In this document: positions 51,766-53,491 of the stretch, piece by piece
Layout: each line of letters opens with the position of its first letter
How positions within the stretch are numbered: position 1 is the stretch's first letter
From: Paenibacillus xylanivorans
GTDB lineage: Bacteria > Bacillota > Bacilli > Paenibacillales > Paenibacillaceae
Reading direction: 5' to 3'
NCBI RefSeq assembly: GCF_001280595.1
Contig: NZ_LITU01000083.1
Coordinates: forward strand, 207,941 to 261,431
DNA: 53,491 nt
Notes under the pieces: generated by a model
The model's database searches: none
What the model was told of the DNA's origin: nothing
Seen by the model: only the letters and a program-made list of their open reading frames with translations
Position numbers and translations under genes: made by a program

Positions 51766-52650
51766 ATGAATACTTCACTCCGCAGCCCGTTGATCTATAC
51801 GTTGTTTGTGTTGCCGGCACTGATCTTGTTTATCATGTTTTTCCTGTATCCTATCGGCAGTTCACTCTATTACAGTTTGACCAGTTGGAACGGGGTATCC
51901 GCAGAGCCGCGTTTTGTGGGACTGTCCAATTATGCAAAAGCACTGACAGACGAACGTTTTTGGATTTCTACTCGTAATAACGGTTTCTTTATCGCATTTT
52001 CCGTTTTGATTCAGGTGCCTATCATTGTGCTGTTTTCCCTGCTCATTGCGAACGTAAAGAAATTGAAAGGATTGTACAAAACAGCCGTTTTTTTGCCGTC
52101 CATTATGTCAACGGCAGTCATCGGTATTCTGTGGGGCTTCATCTACGAGCCTAACATCGGCCTGTTGAATCAGTTACTTGGAACCGTAGGCATTTCGCCG
52201 GTCTATTGGCTGTCTGATAACCGGTTCGCAATGATATCTATTCTCGTAACCAATGCTTGGCAATGGACGGGATTCTATATTGTCATGGTTTTGGCGGCCA
52301 TTCTGGCTATTCCAAAAGATCTGGATGAAGCGGCAGCCATTGATGGTGCCACAGCTGTACAAAGAGCGTTTAAAATTACATTACCACTAATCAGACCTAT
52401 CATTTCCGTCGTCATTATGTTGTCCATTGCCGGAGCGATGAAGGCAGCTGACATTGTTCTGGTTATGACCAAAGGTGGACCCGCAGGCTCTACCGAAGTG
52501 CTTGCTACGTATATGATCAAATATGCGATTACCAACTTTAAATACGGCTATGGCAATACGATTGCGGTTCTGATCTTTGCTCTGACGCTTGTGCTCACCG
52601 CGGTATATCAGTTGCTGGTGGCGAGACACAACGAAAGGGTGGAATATTGA
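51766..52650 (+). CDS. Carbohydrate ABC transporter permease (MalF/UgpA type)
   Basis: The 294-residue permease has six predicted membrane segments. The ABC-coupling EAA loop DEAAAIDGATAVQRAFKITL (about 187-206) contacts the ATPase. GAAGGAGGTAG lies seven bases before the ATG. It forms a heterodimer with the next gene product, and its stop overlaps the next start by one base. No ATP-binding subunit gene is present, as is usual for CUT1 systems that share an MsmX-type ATPase encoded elsewhere. Confidence 0.93.
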   Translation: MNTSLRSPLIYTLFVLPALILFIMFFLYPIGSSLYYSLTSWNGVSAEPRFVGLSNYAKALTDERFWISTRNNGFFIAFSVLIQVPIIVLFSLLIANVKKLKGLYKTAVFLPSIMSTAVIGILWGFIYEPNIGLLNQLLGTVGISPVYWLSDNRFAMISILVTNAWQWTGFYIVMVLAAILAIPKDLDEAAAIDGATAVQRAFKITLPLIRPIISVVIMLSIAGAMKAADIVLVMTKGGPAGSTEVLATYMIKYAITNFKYGYGNTIAVLIFALTLVLTAVYQLLVARHNERVEY

Positions 52651-53480
52651 TGGCAAAGAGCATAAAAGGCAGTATACCTCATGTGTTGTTGATGTTGTAT
52701 CTACTTGCAATTCTGTTTCCCTTTTTATTCGTAATCTTTTCTTCATTTAAGCAGGATAACAACGAGATTGCACTGAATCCGTTTGGTCTGCCTTCCACCT
52801 GGGAGTTTAATAACTACGTGGAAGCCTGGGTAAATGCCAAGATTGGAACGTATTTCTGGAACAGTATGTACATTTCGGTCTTGTCCTCAATCGGAACCAT
52901 TGTGCTTGGTGCCATGTTTGCTTTTGCTATAACACGTATGAGACACCGTAAATGGAGCATGTTTTTCTACAGTCTCATTCTGGCGGGCATGCTGATTCCA
53001 AACAATGCGCTCATGCTGCCAATATACTTACTTGTACGCAAGCTCGGCATATTGGATACCCATCTGGCGTTGATTATTCCATATGTTGCGAATGCAATTC
53101 CGTTCACGATTATTATTTTGGCTGCCTTTATGCGGTCGCTCCCTGGAGAAATTGAGGAAGCGGCGGTTATGGATGGGTTGAGAGCTCCGGGTATCTTTGC
53201 TAGAATAGTGATACCCCTTACAGTTCCAGCCATTGTTACGGTGTTTATCGTGAATTTCCTCGGCAACTGGAACGAATTTTTACTCGCCAACTATTTCTTA
53301 TCCACTGATAAACTGCGTACACTGCCTGTCGGCATGGTCCAGTTTCGTGATCAGTATCAGATGAATTATGCCCAGATGTCAGCAGGCATTGTATACAGTG
53401 TTGTACCGGTTGTTGTGATCTACGCCATATTGCAGGAGAAAATCATTGAAGGCGTAACGGCAGGTAGTGTTAAAGGTTAA
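52650..53480 (+). CDS. Carbohydrate ABC transporter permease (MalG/UgpE type)
   Basis: The 276-residue permease starts at the ATG at 52650, overlapping the previous TGA, eight bases after AAGGGTGG. It has six membrane segments and the EAA loop EEAAVMDGLRAPGIFARIVI (about 168-187). It pairs with the upstream permease to form the sugar channel. The window ends 11 bases after its stop, so further operon genes, such as a glycoside hydrolase, cannot be judged. Confidence 0.93.
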   Translation: MAKSIKGSIPHVLLMLYLLAILFPFLFVIFSSFKQDNNEIALNPFGLPSTWEFNNYVEAWVNAKIGTYFWNSMYISVLSSIGTIVLGAMFAFAITRMRHRKWSMFFYSLILAGMLIPNNALMLPIYLLVRKLGILDTHLALIIPYVANAIPFTIIILAAFMRSLPGEIEEAAVMDGLRAPGIFARIVIPLTVPAIVTVFIVNFLGNWNEFLLANYFLSTDKLRTLPVGMVQFRDQYQMNYAQMSAGIVYSVVPVVVIYAILQEKIIEGVTAGSVKG

Positions 53481-53491
53481 TTAACGATGCG

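Overview
The window looks like chromosomal DNA of a Paenibacillus-type, spore-forming, facultatively anaerobic Firmicute. This rests on strong AGGAGG-type ribosome binding sites, frequent TTG/GTG starts, a three-SLH surface protein, a YaaA/Amj/YitT/MsrAB gene complement, a Bacillus-type Fnr with C-terminal cysteines, and a dispersed intergenic element that I associate with Paenibacillus from memory. No rRNA, tRNA or CRISPR array was seen.

Layout. (1) 1-14.3 kb is an AT-rich accessory arm. It holds small immunity-like genes (YwqK-type repeats, DUF4279-like), endonuclease V, a band-7 membrane protein pair, yaaA, secreted proteins and an orphan RES-domain toxin-like gene. It also holds a decayed prophage: terminase large subunit tail, ParB-like nuclease, portal, and an XRE repressor with an intact two-site operator. 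Inside the phage debris lies a MazG-like pyrophosphohydrolase, a frameshifted HNH nuclease and a membrane coiled-coil protein, which together resemble a defence islet. (2) 14.3-22 kb has a catabolite-controlled PL9-like pectate lyase, a catalase, a DinG-type helicase and a cysteine synthase. (3) 22-32.8 kb has a 1,197-residue mosaic SLH surface protein, a two-gene operon encoding a TIR-like (PF10137-type) effector plus a small basic partner, YitT, a frameshifted YdaT-like gene, the Amj lipid II flippase, MsrAB and a VTT membrane protein. (4) 32.8-40.1 kb is a sugar-modification region: three Gfo/Idh/MocA oxidoreductases, two xylose-isomerase-like TIM barrels, a ThuA-like protein and a divergent AraC regulator. 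It resembles 3-keto-glycoside pathways. (5) 40.4-42.6 kb has a YodB-like redox regulator, an unknown protein and a lipoprotein. (6) 42.6-50 kb is the anaerobic fermentation locus: fnr, adhE, pflB and pflA. Near-palindromic FNR boxes sit upstream of adhE and pflB. (7) 50.2 kb to the end is a carbohydrate ABC transporter (binding lipoprotein plus two permeases) with no ATPase in view.

How it fits together. Fnr is expected to sense loss of oxygen through a C-terminal Fe-S cluster and activate adhE and pflBA, giving mixed-acid/ethanol fermentation. The pectate lyase, ABC importer and keto-sugar cluster feed carbon in, with a CcpA cre site on the lyase. The most interesting unexplained items are the TIR-like/small-partner operon, the MazG-HNH-membrane locus, a 151-153 bp structured repeat present twice, and a LexA-like palindrome inside a promoter ahead of an 18-codon hydrophobic ORF.
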